This document shows positions 36,364 to 45,050 of a DNA stretch of 64,000 bases, piece after piece. Both the position numbers and the translations under genes were made by a program. Position 1 is the stretch's first letter. Every line of letters begins with the position of its first letter. Source of the DNA: Yimella lutea (GTDB lineage Bacteria; Actinomycetota; Actinomycetes; Actinomycetales; Dermatophilaceae). The notes beneath the pieces were generated by a model that was given only the letters and a program-made list of their open reading frames with translations, ran no database searches and was not told the DNA's origin. The stretch is from the NCBI RefSeq assembly GCF_006715095.1, contig NZ_VFMO01000001.1, positions 806,001 through 870,000 of the forward strand. The letters run 5' to 3'.

Positions 36364-38091
36364 ATGGTCAACCTGCTGCATCTGCTCAACCTGCGTCATC
36401 GCCACGTGCGGCGCGCGCGGCGCCGGCCGGTGCCGATCCCCACCGGGCTTCCGGCGACGGACGCCGTCTTCCTGCTGCTGCGCCGGATGCGAATGCCGTT
36501 CATCGTGCTCATCACGACGTTCAGCATCGCCACCCTCGGCATGACGCTGGTGCCCGGCAAGGACGTCAACGGCAACACCTATCACCTGACGCCGTTCGAT
36601 GCGTTCTACCAGATGACGATGACGGTCACGACGGTCGGATTCACCGAGGCCCCGCATGCCTTCAGCTACCCGCAGCGCATGTGGATGACCGCGTCCATCT
36701 TCATGCTGGTGGTCAGCTGGGCCTACGCGATCGCCGTCATCTTCTCGATGATGCAGGACACGGCCTTTCAGGAAGCCCTTGCCACACAACGGTTTCGGCG
36801 CAAGGTGCGCAACATGCGCGAGCCGTTCATGCTCGTTGTCGGGTACGGAGCGGCGGGCCAGGCGGTGGGCCACGAACTCGACAAGCGACGCCGCAGGTTC
36901 GTCGTCGTGGAGGAGTCGCGGAGCCGGGTCGAGACCGTGTGGACCGACGAACTCACCGCCGATGTCCCGGCGCTGGAGTCGGACGGCAAGGTGCCGGCCG
37001 CACTCGGACTCGCCGGGCTCGGACACCCGCAGTGCGAGGCCGTGCTCGCGCTGACCGACGACGACGAGGCGAACCTGGCAATCACGATGAGTGTGTCCTT
37101 GCTTCGTCCGGACCTGCCGGTGATCGCGCGCTGTGTCGACCACACTGTCCAGTCGCGGATCGAGGATTTCGGACCGACCGCGCTGATCAACCCGGACGAC
37201 CGGTACGGCGGCTACCTCGCGCTGTCCCTGCACCAGCCGGTCACCGACCAACTCGTGCAGTGGCTGATGGACAACGACGAGCACGAACTTCCCGAGCTGC
37301 GTGAGGGCCTTGCCCTCGGACGCTGGGTGGTCGCCGGTGATTGCGAGTTCGGAGATGAGGTCACTCGCGACCTACGTGGAGCCGGACTGTCGGTCGACCA
37401 CGTGGACGCGTCCCGGATGCCCGAGTCGTTCGACGATGTCGCGGGGTTCGTCGCTGCCAGCACGAACGACCTGACGAACATCGCTCTGGCGGAACGGGTT
37501 CGGCTGACCAACCCTGACACCTACCTGTGCGTGCGGCAGCGCACGAACTCCTATGCGGCGCTGTGTCATGCGATGGACATCGACTCCATCTACATCTCGA
37601 CCGAGTTGGTGGCCCGTGAGGTGCTGGCCCGTGTGCTGACGCCGGTGTTCTGGCAGTTCATCGAGGAACTGTTGCAGCAGGACGAGCGGTTCGCGGTGGG
37701 GCTGCGCGACCGTCTGGTGGACAAGTGCGGCAAGCGCGCGCCCGAACGGGATCTGTTCAGACTCGATCCCGAGCATGCGCCGGCTGTGTCCGCGTGGCTC
37801 GAGCGTGGTCACGAGCTTCGACTCGGCGACCTGCTGCGGCACCCGGACGACCGCAACGAGATGCTCGCCCTGGTGCCGCTGATGGTGCTGCGCGATGACG
37901 AGCATTTTCTGGCCCCGGACGACGACCTGCTGGTGCAGGCCGGCGATCAGGTGCTGCTGGCCGGCACCGGCCGCGGCCTCATGGACCTGTACGACGCGCT
38001 GTTCTACTCAGCGACGCTCGAGTACATCGCCACCGGCAACCAGGTGCCCTCCACCTGGGTCTGGCGGGTCCTGCGCAGCCGGCGTTCTTGA
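36364..38091 (+). CDS. Ion channel with two RCK/TrkA regulatory domains
   Basis: A 575-aa membrane protein. Transmembrane helix 1 is near residue 40-60 (PFIVLITTFSIATLGMTLV), then a pore loop TMTVTTVGFTEAPHAFS near 78-95, then helix 2 (TASIFMLVVSWAYAIAVIF). The first RCK domain begins LVVGYGAAGQAVGHELD near 158, a second follows near 320, and TrkA-C-like segments end the protein. The filter reads TVGFTE instead of TVGYGD, so potassium selectivity is not certain. It is convergent with the methyltransferase, 6 bp apart. Confidence 0.8.
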   Translation: MVNLLHLLNLRHRHVRRARRRPVPIPTGLPATDAVFLLLRRMRMPFIVLITTFSIATLGMTLVPGKDVNGNTYHLTPFDAFYQMTMTVTTVGFTEAPHAFSYPQRMWMTASIFMLVVSWAYAIAVIFSMMQDTAFQEALATQRFRRKVRNMREPFMLVVGYGAAGQAVGHELDKRRRRFVVVEESRSRVETVWTDELTADVPALESDGKVPAALGLAGLGHPQCEAVLALTDDDEANLAITMSVSLLRPDLPVIARCVDHTVQSRIEDFGPTALINPDDRYGGYLALSLHQPVTDQLVQWLMDNDEHELPELREGLALGRWVVAGDCEFGDEVTRDLRGAGLSVDHVDASRMPESFDDVAGFVAASTNDLTNIALAERVRLTNPDTYLCVRQRTNSYAALCHAMDIDSIYISTELVAREVLARVLTPVFWQFIEELLQQDERFAVGLRDRLVDKCGKRAPERDLFRLDPEHAPAVSAWLERGHELRLGDLLRHPDDRNEMLALVPLMVLRDDEHFLAPDDDLLVQAGDQVLLAGTGRGLMDLYDALFYSATLEYIATGNQVPSTWVWRVLRSRRS

Positions 38092-38097
38092 CGCCGG

Positions 38098-38790
38098 TCA
38101 GTACTTTTTCCAGCGCACCCAGACCGCGTAGTCGACCTCGGCGCCTTCGTGCGAGGCAAGGATCTGCTCGGCGTGGTGCCTGTCGAACTCGATGCCTACG
38201 ACCGCCTCGAAATCCGCGCGGGTCTCGAACTTCCAGCGCATCAACACCGGGATCTTCGACCAACCCTGACGTTCCCAGAACCGCTCGACCGACACCAGGT
38301 CGTAGGTCGGCCATGCCTCGCGGAACCACCGCCCGAAGGTCGAGCGGGACGCGTCGTTGTCGACGACGAACGCGACACCGTCCGGCGCCATGACGCGGTC
38401 GAGCTCTTCCAGCCCCGGCTCGCAGCCGCCGCCGAAGAAGTACGCCCACCGGTTGTGCATCACGTCGACCGAGTGCTCCTCGACCGGCAGCATCTCCGCC
38501 CCACCGAGCCGGACGTCGACATTCCGGATGCCGCGCACCCGTGCCTGCGCGGTGCGCACCAACGGTTCGTGCGGCTCGACCCCGATCACGGACTCTGCCG
38601 TGCGGGCCAGCTCGGGCAGGTGGAAGCCGGTGCCGCAGCCGACGTCGAGCACCCGGGCACCGTCGAACGAACGCACCGAACGCATCGCGTCCCAGATCAG
38701 CCCGTCGGGATCGACCCCGCGGTTCTCGATCTCGTAGATGTCGGGGTGGTTCCAGATGTTCGGTGACGGAATCGCTTGGTAATCAGGCAA
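38098..38790 (-). CDS. Class I SAM-dependent methyltransferase
   Basis: A 230-aa protein. The SAM motif VLDVGCGTGFHLPEL is near residue 47, the acidic residue in VIGVEPHEP follows, then GGAEMLPVEEHSVDVMHNRW. The start is taken as TTG 38790, 2 nt after the stop of the Cys-rich gene, since no ATG or GTG gives the conserved N-terminus. The substrate is unknown. Coupling to the Cys-rich gene suggests a shared pathway. Confidence 0.75.
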   Translation of the reverse strand: MPDYQAIPSPNIWNHPDIYEIENRGVDPDGLIWDAMRSVRSFDGARVLDVGCGTGFHLPELARTAESVIGVEPHEPLVRTAQARVRGIRNVDVRLGGAEMLPVEEHSVDVMHNRWAYFFGGGCEPGLEELDRVMAPDGVAFVVDNDASRSTFGRWFREAWPTYDLVSVERFWERQGWSKIPVLMRWKFETRADFEAVVGIEFDRHHAEQILASHEGAEVDYAVWVRWKKY

Positions 38791-38792
38791 GT

Positions 38793-39596
38793 TCAGATCT
38801 TCCGACGATTCTGCTTCTCCGCGGCGAGAGTTGCAGGGTGGACGAGCAGGGGCAGCATCTTGCGGTTGCCCGGACGACGCGCGACCGCAACCGCGGCCAG
38901 GTGGGCCTCGCATCGCCGAACCAGTTCTGCATAACCGGCCTCGCCCATCAGATGTTTCAGCTCTCCGGCATTCGAGACGTACAGCGGGTTCTTGCCGACG
39001 TGCGCCTCGGGGTTGGCCGAGCAGTACCAGTCGAGGTCATGTCCACCCGGACCCCAGCCGCGACGGTCGTACTCAGTGATCGTCACCTCGGTGTACGTCG
39101 ACTCGTCGTTGTGCGTGACGGTGCGGAAGTCGCGCCGAATCGGCAGCTGCCAGCAGACGTCCGGCTTGATCGTGTGCGGCTCGATACCTTCGGCCATCGC
39201 GTGCTGATGCAGAGCGCATCCGGCGCCGGCGGGGAAGCCCGGCCGGTTGAGGAAGATGCATGCGCCGTCGACCACGCGGGTCTTGGTGGCGCCGTCCTCC
39301 TTCTGCGTCCAGCCCTTCTTGGAGCGGCCCTCGTCGTAGTACTGCCATTCGTCCGGACCGAGGTTCTTCGCGGCCTGCTTGACGTTCTTCAGATCGTCCT
39401 TGTCGCTGAAGTGGGCGCCGAGCGTGCAGCACCCGTCGTCCGGGCGGTCCTCGTAGATGCCCTGGCAGCCCTGGCCGAAGATGCACATGTAGGACGAGGT
39501 GAGCCAGGTCAGGTCGACCCGGAACCGTTCGGTCGCGTCGTCCGGGTTGTCGAACTCGGCCCAGACCCGCGGGGCACGAAGGGGTGTCTCGGTCAC
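38793..39596 (-). CDS. Cys-cluster protein of the Rv0495c type
   Basis: A 267-aa protein with a metal-binding-looking cluster ([17 protein letters not shown] then [11 protein letters not shown], residues about 28-58). Further Cys/His occur in [29 protein letters not shown] and DVCWQLP. The pattern suggests a zinc or Fe-S site, as in YkgJ-like proteins. By position (next to ppx) it matches M. tuberculosis Rv0495c. GTG 39596 is chosen because the conserved region starts there; the longer frame overlaps ppx on the other strand. Function is unknown. Confidence 0.7.
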   Translation of the reverse strand: MTETPLRAPRVWAEFDNPDDATERFRVDLTWLTSSYMCIFGQGCQGIYEDRPDDGCCTLGAHFSDKDDLKNVKQAAKNLGPDEWQYYDEGRSKKGWTQKEDGATKTRVVDGACIFLNRPGFPAGAGCALHQHAMAEGIEPHTIKPDVCWQLPIRRDFRTVTHNDESTYTEVTITEYDRRGWGPGGHDLDWYCSANPEAHVGKNPLYVSNAGELKHLMGEAGYAELVRRCEAHLAAVAVARRPGNRKMLPLLVHPATLAAEKQNRRKI

Positions 39597-39629
39597 CGGC
39601 GCATTCTCCCTTACCGGTAACCTCGCCTC

Positions 39630-40556
39630 ATGCGCCTGGGTGTGATCGACGTCGGATCGAACACCGTGCACCTTCTCGTGGTCGACGCTCACCAGGGCGC
39701 ACGTCCGTTGCCGGCGTTCTCCCACAAGCGCGAACTGCGGCTGTCGGAGTACACCGACGACAGCGGACACATCGCCGACGCGGGCATCGATGAACTGGTC
39801 ACGTTCATCGGGGAGTGCCAGGCGATCGCCGACGACCACGGCATCGAGGAACTCCTCCCGTTCGCCACGAGCGCGATCCGTGAGGCGCCGAACGGCGAGG
39901 ACGTGATCGAGCAGGTGCGCTCGCGTTCGGGTCTCGACATCCAGGTGATGCCGGGTGAGGACGAAGCACGCCTGACCTTCCTCGCGGTACGTCGCTGGTT
40001 CGGCTGGTCGGCCGGGCGCCTGCTCGTGGTCGACATCGGCGGCGGCTCACTCGAACTGGTCACCGGTACGGACGAGGAGCCCGACGTCGCCATGAGTCTG
40101 CTGCTCGGCGCCGGACGCCTGACCCGAACGATGCACGGCGACCCGCCCTCGGCCGCCGAACTCAAGGTGCTGCGCAAGCAGATCCGGTCCGACATCGCCC
40201 GCGAGATCCGTCCGCTGACCAAGGCCGGTCTGCCCGACCGGGTCATCGGCACCAGCAAGACGATTCGCTCGCTGGCTCGCATGTGTGGCGCCGCGCCCTC
40301 GGACGAGGGGCCGTACGTCCGCCGCACGCTCTCGCGCGATGACCTGCGCACGATGGTGCCCAAGTTGTCGACGATGACTGCGGCACAACGAACTTCGCTG
40401 CCCGGTGTCTCCGAGAGCCGCTCCCACCAGGTGCTTGCCGGTGCCATGGTCATCGAGGCCGTGATGGACCTGCTCGACATCGCCGAACTCGAGTTGTGTC
40501 CGTGGGCGATGCGCGAGGGCGTGATCCTGCGCCGGCTGGACTGGCTGGACGACTGA
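39630..40556 (+). CDS. Ppx/GppA family exopolyphosphatase / guanosine pentaphosphatase
   Basis: A 308-aa ASKHA-fold phosphatase. The phosphate-1 loop is [16 protein letters not shown] (residues 3-18), followed by [12 protein letters not shown] near 75 and the phosphate-2 loop [14 protein letters not shown] near 135. It degrades polyphosphate and/or pppGpp. The short form without the HD domain matches the mycobacterial Ppx1 type. ATG at 39630 is 6 nt after TAACCT (39618-39623). The next gene starts at the base after the stop. Confidence 0.9.
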   Translation: MRLGVIDVGSNTVHLLVVDAHQGARPLPAFSHKRELRLSEYTDDSGHIADAGIDELVTFIGECQAIADDHGIEELLPFATSAIREAPNGEDVIEQVRSRSGLDIQVMPGEDEARLTFLAVRRWFGWSAGRLLVVDIGGGSLELVTGTDEEPDVAMSLLLGAGRLTRTMHGDPPSAAELKVLRKQIRSDIAREIRPLTKAGLPDRVIGTSKTIRSLARMCGAAPSDEGPYVRRTLSRDDLRTMVPKLSTMTAAQRTSLPGVSESRSHQVLAGAMVIEAVMDLLDIAELELCPWAMREGVILRRLDWLDD

Positions 40557-41360
40557 GTGGGCGTCGTTGACGTGCCGGACTCCCGCGTGGCGCTGTCGAC
40601 CTCGTCGGTCTACCCGCTGGGGGTCGTCGGTGCGTTCGATCTCGCCGACCGGCTCGGGTACGACGGCATCGAAATCATGGTCTGGACCGACCCGATCAGC
40701 CAGGAGTCGGGTGCACTCAAGCGCCTCATCGACCACTACGGACTACCGGTCGTCTCGATCCATGCTCCGACGTTGCTGCTCACCCAGCGGGTGTGGGGCA
40801 CCGAACCCTGGGGCAAGGTCGACAACTCGGTGAAGCTGGCCCAGGAGGTCGGCGCCGAGGTGGTCGTCGTGCACCCGCCGTTCCGGTGGCAGAAGGAGTA
40901 CGCCGCGGAGTTCGTCGAGGGCATCGCGCAGCGGGAGGACGAGACCGGCATCGCGATCGCGGTGGAGAACATGTTCCCCTGGCGGGCCCGTGGGCGTGAG
41001 ATGCAGGCCTACCTGCCGCACTGGGATCCGGTCGGCGAGTCCTACCGCAATGTGACACTCGACCTGTCGCACACCGCGACTGCCGGGTCGGACGCCGTGC
41101 AGATGGTGCACGACCTCGACGAGCGGCTGCGCCACATCCATCTCGCTGACGGCCTCGGGTCCTTCAAGGACGAACACCTCGTGCCCGGACGCGGTGGCCA
41201 GCCCTGCGCGGAAGTGCTGGAACTCATTGCCGCCCAAGGATTCTCCGGTGACGTCGTGGTGGAGGTCGGCACACGCAAGCTCACCGACGACGATCGCGAA
41301 CTCGACCTCGCCGAGGCGCTCGCCTTCGCCCGATTGCACCTGGCGGCGCCTACGGGCTGA
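40557..41360 (+). CDS. Sugar phosphate isomerase/epimerase (AP endonuclease-2 fold)
   Basis: A 267-aa TIM-barrel protein. Metal-site segments are VVVHPPFRWQKEY near 101, VENMFPW near 137, LDLSHTA near 170 and HIHLADGLGSFKDEHLVPGRG near 195, as in xylose-isomerase-like TIM barrels. GTG 40557 directly follows the ppx stop. The substrate is unknown. In mycobacteria the orthologue (Rv0498) has the same position. Confidence 0.85.
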   Translation: MGVVDVPDSRVALSTSSVYPLGVVGAFDLADRLGYDGIEIMVWTDPISQESGALKRLIDHYGLPVVSIHAPTLLLTQRVWGTEPWGKVDNSVKLAQEVGAEVVVVHPPFRWQKEYAAEFVEGIAQREDETGIAIAVENMFPWRARGREMQAYLPHWDPVGESYRNVTLDLSHTATAGSDAVQMVHDLDERLRHIHLADGLGSFKDEHLVPGRGGQPCAEVLELIAAQGFSGDVVVEVGTRKLTDDDRELDLAEALAFARLHLAAPTG

Positions 41361-41446
41361 GCCCCCGCCGGGCCCTGCGGCCACTGTGGCAAGGCGAATG
41401 TCGCGCAGAAACATGGCGGTAACCAAACCGCGCTAGGTTCGCATGC

Positions 41447-43252
41447 GTGAAAGGGATCTTCGAGGCGTACCGGAACCGCCCCGACACCTACGACGAGATG
41501 TACGCCGAGGACGCCACCACGCGTCCGGCGTATGTCGAGCTCAGGCGTCAGGTCGAACGGCTGACCCCGGACGACATGCGTACGCGAGCCGACTACCTCT
41601 CGCACACGTATCTCGACCAGGGCGTCACGTTCGACATCGGTGGCGAGGAGCGGCCGTTCCCGGTCGACATCATTCCCCGTCTCATCGACAACAAGGCCTG
41701 GTCGCACGTCGAAGCCGGTGTGGCGCAACGGGTTCGCGCACTCGAGGCATTTCTGGGTGACATCTACGGAGAGGGCCAGGTCTTCAACGACGGCGTGATC
41801 CCGCGTCGCGTCGTCACCAGCAGCCCGCACTTCCTGCGCGCCGCGAAGGGCATCAACCCTCCTGCCGGCGTGCGCGTGCACGTCGCCGGCATCGACCTGA
41901 TCCGGGACGCGAAGGGCGATTTCCGGGTGCTGGAGGACAACGTCCGCATTCCCTCCGGTGTCTCCTACGTCATGACGAACCGGCGCGCGATGTCCGCCGG
42001 TCTGCCGGAAGCCTTCGCGCACCACCGAATTCGCCCGGTCACGCAGTACCCCGGCAAGTTGCTCGCCGCCCTGCGCGCCTGTGCTCCGTCCGGTATCGGC
42101 GATCCGAGCGTGGTCGTGCTTTCTCCTGGCTCCTACAACCCGGCCTACTTCGAGCACGCCTTGCTCGCTCGTCTGATGGGTGTCCGCCTCGTCGAAGGAC
42201 GCGACCTCGTCGCACAGGCCGGACGGGTCAGCGTGCGCACCACCAACGGCCTCCTGCCGGTGCACGTGATCTACCGCCGGGTCGACGACGATTTCATCGA
42301 TCCGGTTCATTTCAAACGGGATTCTGTACTCGGCGTGCCCGGCCTGCTGAACGCGGCCCGTCGCGGCAATGTCGCCATCGCCAACGCGGTCGGCAACGGC
42401 GTCGCCGACGACAAGCTCGTCTACACCTACATGCCCGATCTCATCCGTTATTACCTGGCGCAGGAGCCGATCCTGCCCAACGTCGACACCTGGCGGATGG
42501 AGGACGAGGACCACCGCGAAGAGGTGCTCGACCGACTCCACGAACTCGTCGTCAAGCCCGTCGACGGGGCCGGCGGCAAGGGCATCGTGATCGGCCCGCG
42601 GGCCACCATGCAAGAACTGGACGAACTGCGCGCCCGCCTCCTTGAGGACCCTCGCGGCTGGATCGCCCAGCCCGTCGTCCAGCTGAGCACCGTGCCGACG
42701 TTGATCGGCAGCGAGTTGGCGCCGCGTCACGTCGACCTGCGTCCGTTCGCGATCAACGACGGGGAGAAGGTCTGGGTGCTGCCCGGCGGCCTGACCCGCG
42801 TCGCGCTGCCCGAGGGCGAGCTGATCGTCAACTCCAGCCAGGGTGGCGGCTCGAAGGACACCTGGGTGCTGGCTCCCGAGCCCGGCGACCCGATCGTCAC
42901 CCCCGAGCCGGCCGATGAGTCGGCGGTCCTGCACCCTGCACAGCGGACGGCGCGCGCTGCCGCTGAACGCGAGGCGACGGAGGAAGCCGCAGAGACGGCG
43001 GAGGTCGTCACCCCGGGCTTCTCGCAGTCACAGGCCCAGTCACAGTCCCAGGGTTCGGCGCAGCGGTCGGCTCACCCCGGTCTGGACGGCGGGATGCAGA
43101 GACAGTCCCAGAGCCAGTCGCAAAGCGGTGGTGGCTCGCAGAGCCAGTCCCAGTCGCAATCGTCGCAGTCGGACGAGCCGGTCGAAGCCGGACCCCAGGA
43201 GCAACCCCAGATCGAACTAGATCCGGACGTCGAGGACGAGGGGGCGCTCTAG
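41447..43252 (+). CDS. Circularly permuted ATP-grasp type 2 protein (DUF404/DUF407) with Gln/Ser-rich tail
   Basis: Predicted peptide ligase of 601 aa. Family features are AYVELRRQVERL near residue 25, FPVDIIPRLID near 70, VLEDNVRIPSGVSYV near 165, LSPGSYNPAYFEHA near 227, and KPVDGAGGKGIVIGPR near 370 with the ATP-binding Lys and Gly-rich loop. After about residue 520 the family domain ends and a disordered tail follows (SQ repeats, then acidic EVEDEGAL-like end). GTG 41447 is 7 nt after TAGGTT (41434-41439). It is the first gene of a three-gene operon with an alpha-E protein and a transglutaminase-like protein. Confidence 0.9.
   Translation: MKGIFEAYRNRPDTYDEMYAEDATTRPAYVELRRQVERLTPDDMRTRADYLSHTYLDQGVTFDIGGEERPFPVDIIPRLIDNKAWSHVEAGVAQRVRALEAFLGDIYGEGQVFNDGVIPRRVVTSSPHFLRAAKGINPPAGVRVHVAGIDLIRDAKGDFRVLEDNVRIPSGVSYVMTNRRAMSAGLPEAFAHHRIRPVTQYPGKLLAALRACAPSGIGDPSVVVLSPGSYNPAYFEHALLARLMGVRLVEGRDLVAQAGRVSVRTTNGLLPVHVIYRRVDDDFIDPVHFKRDSVLGVPGLLNAARRGNVAIANAVGNGVADDKLVYTYMPDLIRYYLAQEPILPNVDTWRMEDEDHREEVLDRLHELVVKPVDGAGGKGIVIGPRATMQELDELRARLLEDPRGWIAQPVVQLSTVPTLIGSELAPRHVDLRPFAINDGEKVWVLPGGLTRVALPEGELIVNSSQGGGSKDTWVLAPEPGDPIVTPEPADESAVLHPAQRTARAAAEREATEEAAETAEVVTPGFSQSQAQSQSQGSAQRSAHPGLDGGMQRQSQSQSQSGGGSQSQSQSQSSQSDEPVEAGPQEQPQIELDPDVEDEGAL
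43022..43170 (+). repeat. Imperfect CAGTCN hexamer repeats encoding a Ser-Gln tail
   Basis: Two clusters of CAG/TC-type hexamers (43022-43058 and 43097-43170) within the ATP-grasp gene encode runs of alternating Ser and Gln. The codons vary (TCA, TCC, TCG, AGC; CAG, CAA), so the repeat is kept at the protein level rather than being a fresh expansion. Confidence 0.85.
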
Positions 43253-43255
43253 ATC

Positions 43256-44182
43256 ATGCTGAGTCGAATCGCTGAATCCCTCTTCTGGATCGGTCGCTAC
43301 ATCGAGCGCGCCGAGGCCACCGCCCGCATCCTCGACGTGCACCTGCAGTTGCTCGTCGAGGACCCGGTGCTCGACCGTGACGCCACCTGCCAGTCGCTGC
43401 TCGCGGCCATGGCCGTCGGGCACGACGGTCCGGCCGACGTGGACGAGGTGTTGCGCTACCTGCTGACCGATTCCCAGCAGCCGTCCGCGATCGCGTACGC
43501 GCTCACAATGGCCCGCGACAACGCGCGTCGGTCGCGCGAGATCGTCTCGACCGAACTGTGGGAGGCGCTCAACACCACCCACCTGCAGGTCGCCGACGGC
43601 CAGCTCGCCTCGATGCGACCGGCGGACGCGTTCCGTCTGGTTCGGGAGCGAGCGAACATGATTGCAGCGCTCGCCGACAACACCCAGAGCCACGACGACG
43701 GGTGGCAGTTCATCCGCCTCGGCCGGATGATCGAGCGGGTCGACATGACCGCCCGGGTCATCCTGATGACGACGTACGGCACCGGTTCGGCAGCGTCCTG
43801 GCAGGTCACCCTGCGCGCCTGCGGTGCCGCACACGCGTTCACCCGTATCTACCGGGCGTCCGAATCTCCCCGCTCCGCCGCCGAATTCCTGCTGCAGGAC
43901 CGGTTGTTCCCGCGATCTGTCAGGTACTCACTCAACGAGGCGGCCACCTGCCTCGAGGAACTCAATCCCAAGCAGCACCGCACCGGCTTTTCCGGCGATG
44001 CGCGCCGCATCGTGGGGCAGGCCCTCGCCCAGCTGGAGTACCGCTCGATCAGCGACCTGCTCGGCGACGTCGCCAGCGAGATGGAGTCGCTGCAGCGGGT
44101 GTGCGCACAGGCGACCGAGGCAGTGTCCAAGCGTTACTTCGAGGGAGCTCTCCCTCCCGAGTGGATCCGAGGTGAATCGTGA
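43256..44182 (+). CDS. Alpha-E domain protein (DUF403)
   Basis: An all-helical 308-aa protein beginning MLSRIAESLFWIGRYIERAE, the family signature. Further conserved Arg/Glu residues are in ARDNARRSREIVSTELWE near 85 and LGRMIERVDMTARVI near 160. The domain occurs with ATP-grasp type 2 and transglutaminase-like proteins in predicted peptide-modification operons (described by Iyer and colleagues); its biochemistry is unknown. It starts 3 nt after the ATP-grasp stop and overlaps the next gene by GTGA. Confidence 0.9.
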   Translation: MLSRIAESLFWIGRYIERAEATARILDVHLQLLVEDPVLDRDATCQSLLAAMAVGHDGPADVDEVLRYLLTDSQQPSAIAYALTMARDNARRSREIVSTELWEALNTTHLQVADGQLASMRPADAFRLVRERANMIAALADNTQSHDDGWQFIRLGRMIERVDMTARVILMTTYGTGSAASWQVTLRACGAAHAFTRIYRASESPRSAAEFLLQDRLFPRSVRYSLNEAATCLEELNPKQHRTGFSGDARRIVGQALAQLEYRSISDLLGDVASEMESLQRVCAQATEAVSKRYFEGALPPEWIRGES

Positions 44183-45024
44183 GCGTGACCCTTCGCCTGG
44201 TCCACCGGGCCGGCTATACCTACTCCGGACCCGCCGTCGCGTCGTACAACGAGGCGCGCATGGTGCCCAGATCGACTCTGGCACAAACGGTTTCGCACAC
44301 CAGGATGGAGATCACCCCGACGCCGTGGCAGGACTCCTGGGTCGACTACTGGGGCAGTAATGTCACCACCTTCGAGCTGCACGAACCGCACGGTGAACTC
44401 AAGGTCGTCGCCATCAGCACGGTCACCGTCCACCGCACCCCGCAGGAGGGCGAGCACCTCGGCTGGGACCAGATGCAGGAGAAGTCGGTCAGCGACGAGT
44501 GCGGCGAGTTGTTGGAGTGTTCGGGCCACTGTGGCGCGGTCGGCGAGTTCGCTGCGGCCATTCAGCGGATCCGGAACGAGGCCGACACCCCGGCGACGTT
44601 CGTCGAGTCCGTCGTTGCCGCGCTGCACGAGAAGGTGACTTACCGCCCGGAGCGCTTCTCGCACGCACCCCAGGCCGCGAAGGTCTGGGACGCGGGGGAG
44701 GGCGGCTCCACCGATTTCGCGCACATGATGATCACCGCGCTTCGATCCGCCGGGATCCCGGCCCGTTTCGTCGTTGGTTACCTGCTGCGTGACAGCGAGG
44801 TGCCGATCGGCGAAGTGATCACCGGTCACGGTCACTCGTGGATCGAATGGTGGGACGGCACATGGATGGCGTACGACCCTGCGATGCAGCGGGAGCCGGA
44901 CGACTTCTACATTGAGGTCGCACATGGACGCGACCACACCGACGTCGCGCCATTGCGGGGCATCTTCACCGGGACGCCCGGCAGCAAGATGTCCGTCACG
45001 GTGGAAATCAGCCGACTGGCCTGA
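44179..45024 (+). CDS. Transglutaminase-like protein lacking the catalytic Cys
   Basis: A 281-aa protein with an N-terminal beta domain (VTLRLVHRAGYTYSGPA) and a transglutaminase core. The active-site segment normally reads GVC(Q/T)DFAH; here it is GGSTDFAH near residue 178, with Ser from codon TCC at the Cys position. The following SAGIPARFVVGYLL, the His in GHGHSWIEWW and the Asp in AYDPA are intact. The fold is therefore kept, while Cys chemistry is lost. GTG 44179 overlaps the alpha-E stop. Confidence 0.85.
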   Translation: MSVTLRLVHRAGYTYSGPAVASYNEARMVPRSTLAQTVSHTRMEITPTPWQDSWVDYWGSNVTTFELHEPHGELKVVAISTVTVHRTPQEGEHLGWDQMQEKSVSDECGELLECSGHCGAVGEFAAAIQRIRNEADTPATFVESVVAALHEKVTYRPERFSHAPQAAKVWDAGEGGSTDFAHMMITALRSAGIPARFVVGYLLRDSEVPIGEVITGHGHSWIEWWDGTWMAYDPAMQREPDDFYIEVAHGRDHTDVAPLRGIFTGTPGSKMSVTVEISRLA

Positions 45025-45050
45025 CCACCGAACGAGCTGAAGGAGAAGTC

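Noticed and set aside
43022..43170. Repeat cluster considered as a non-coding satellite
   Set aside because: It lies in frame within the ATP-grasp gene and codon choice varies while the Ser-Gln pattern is kept.
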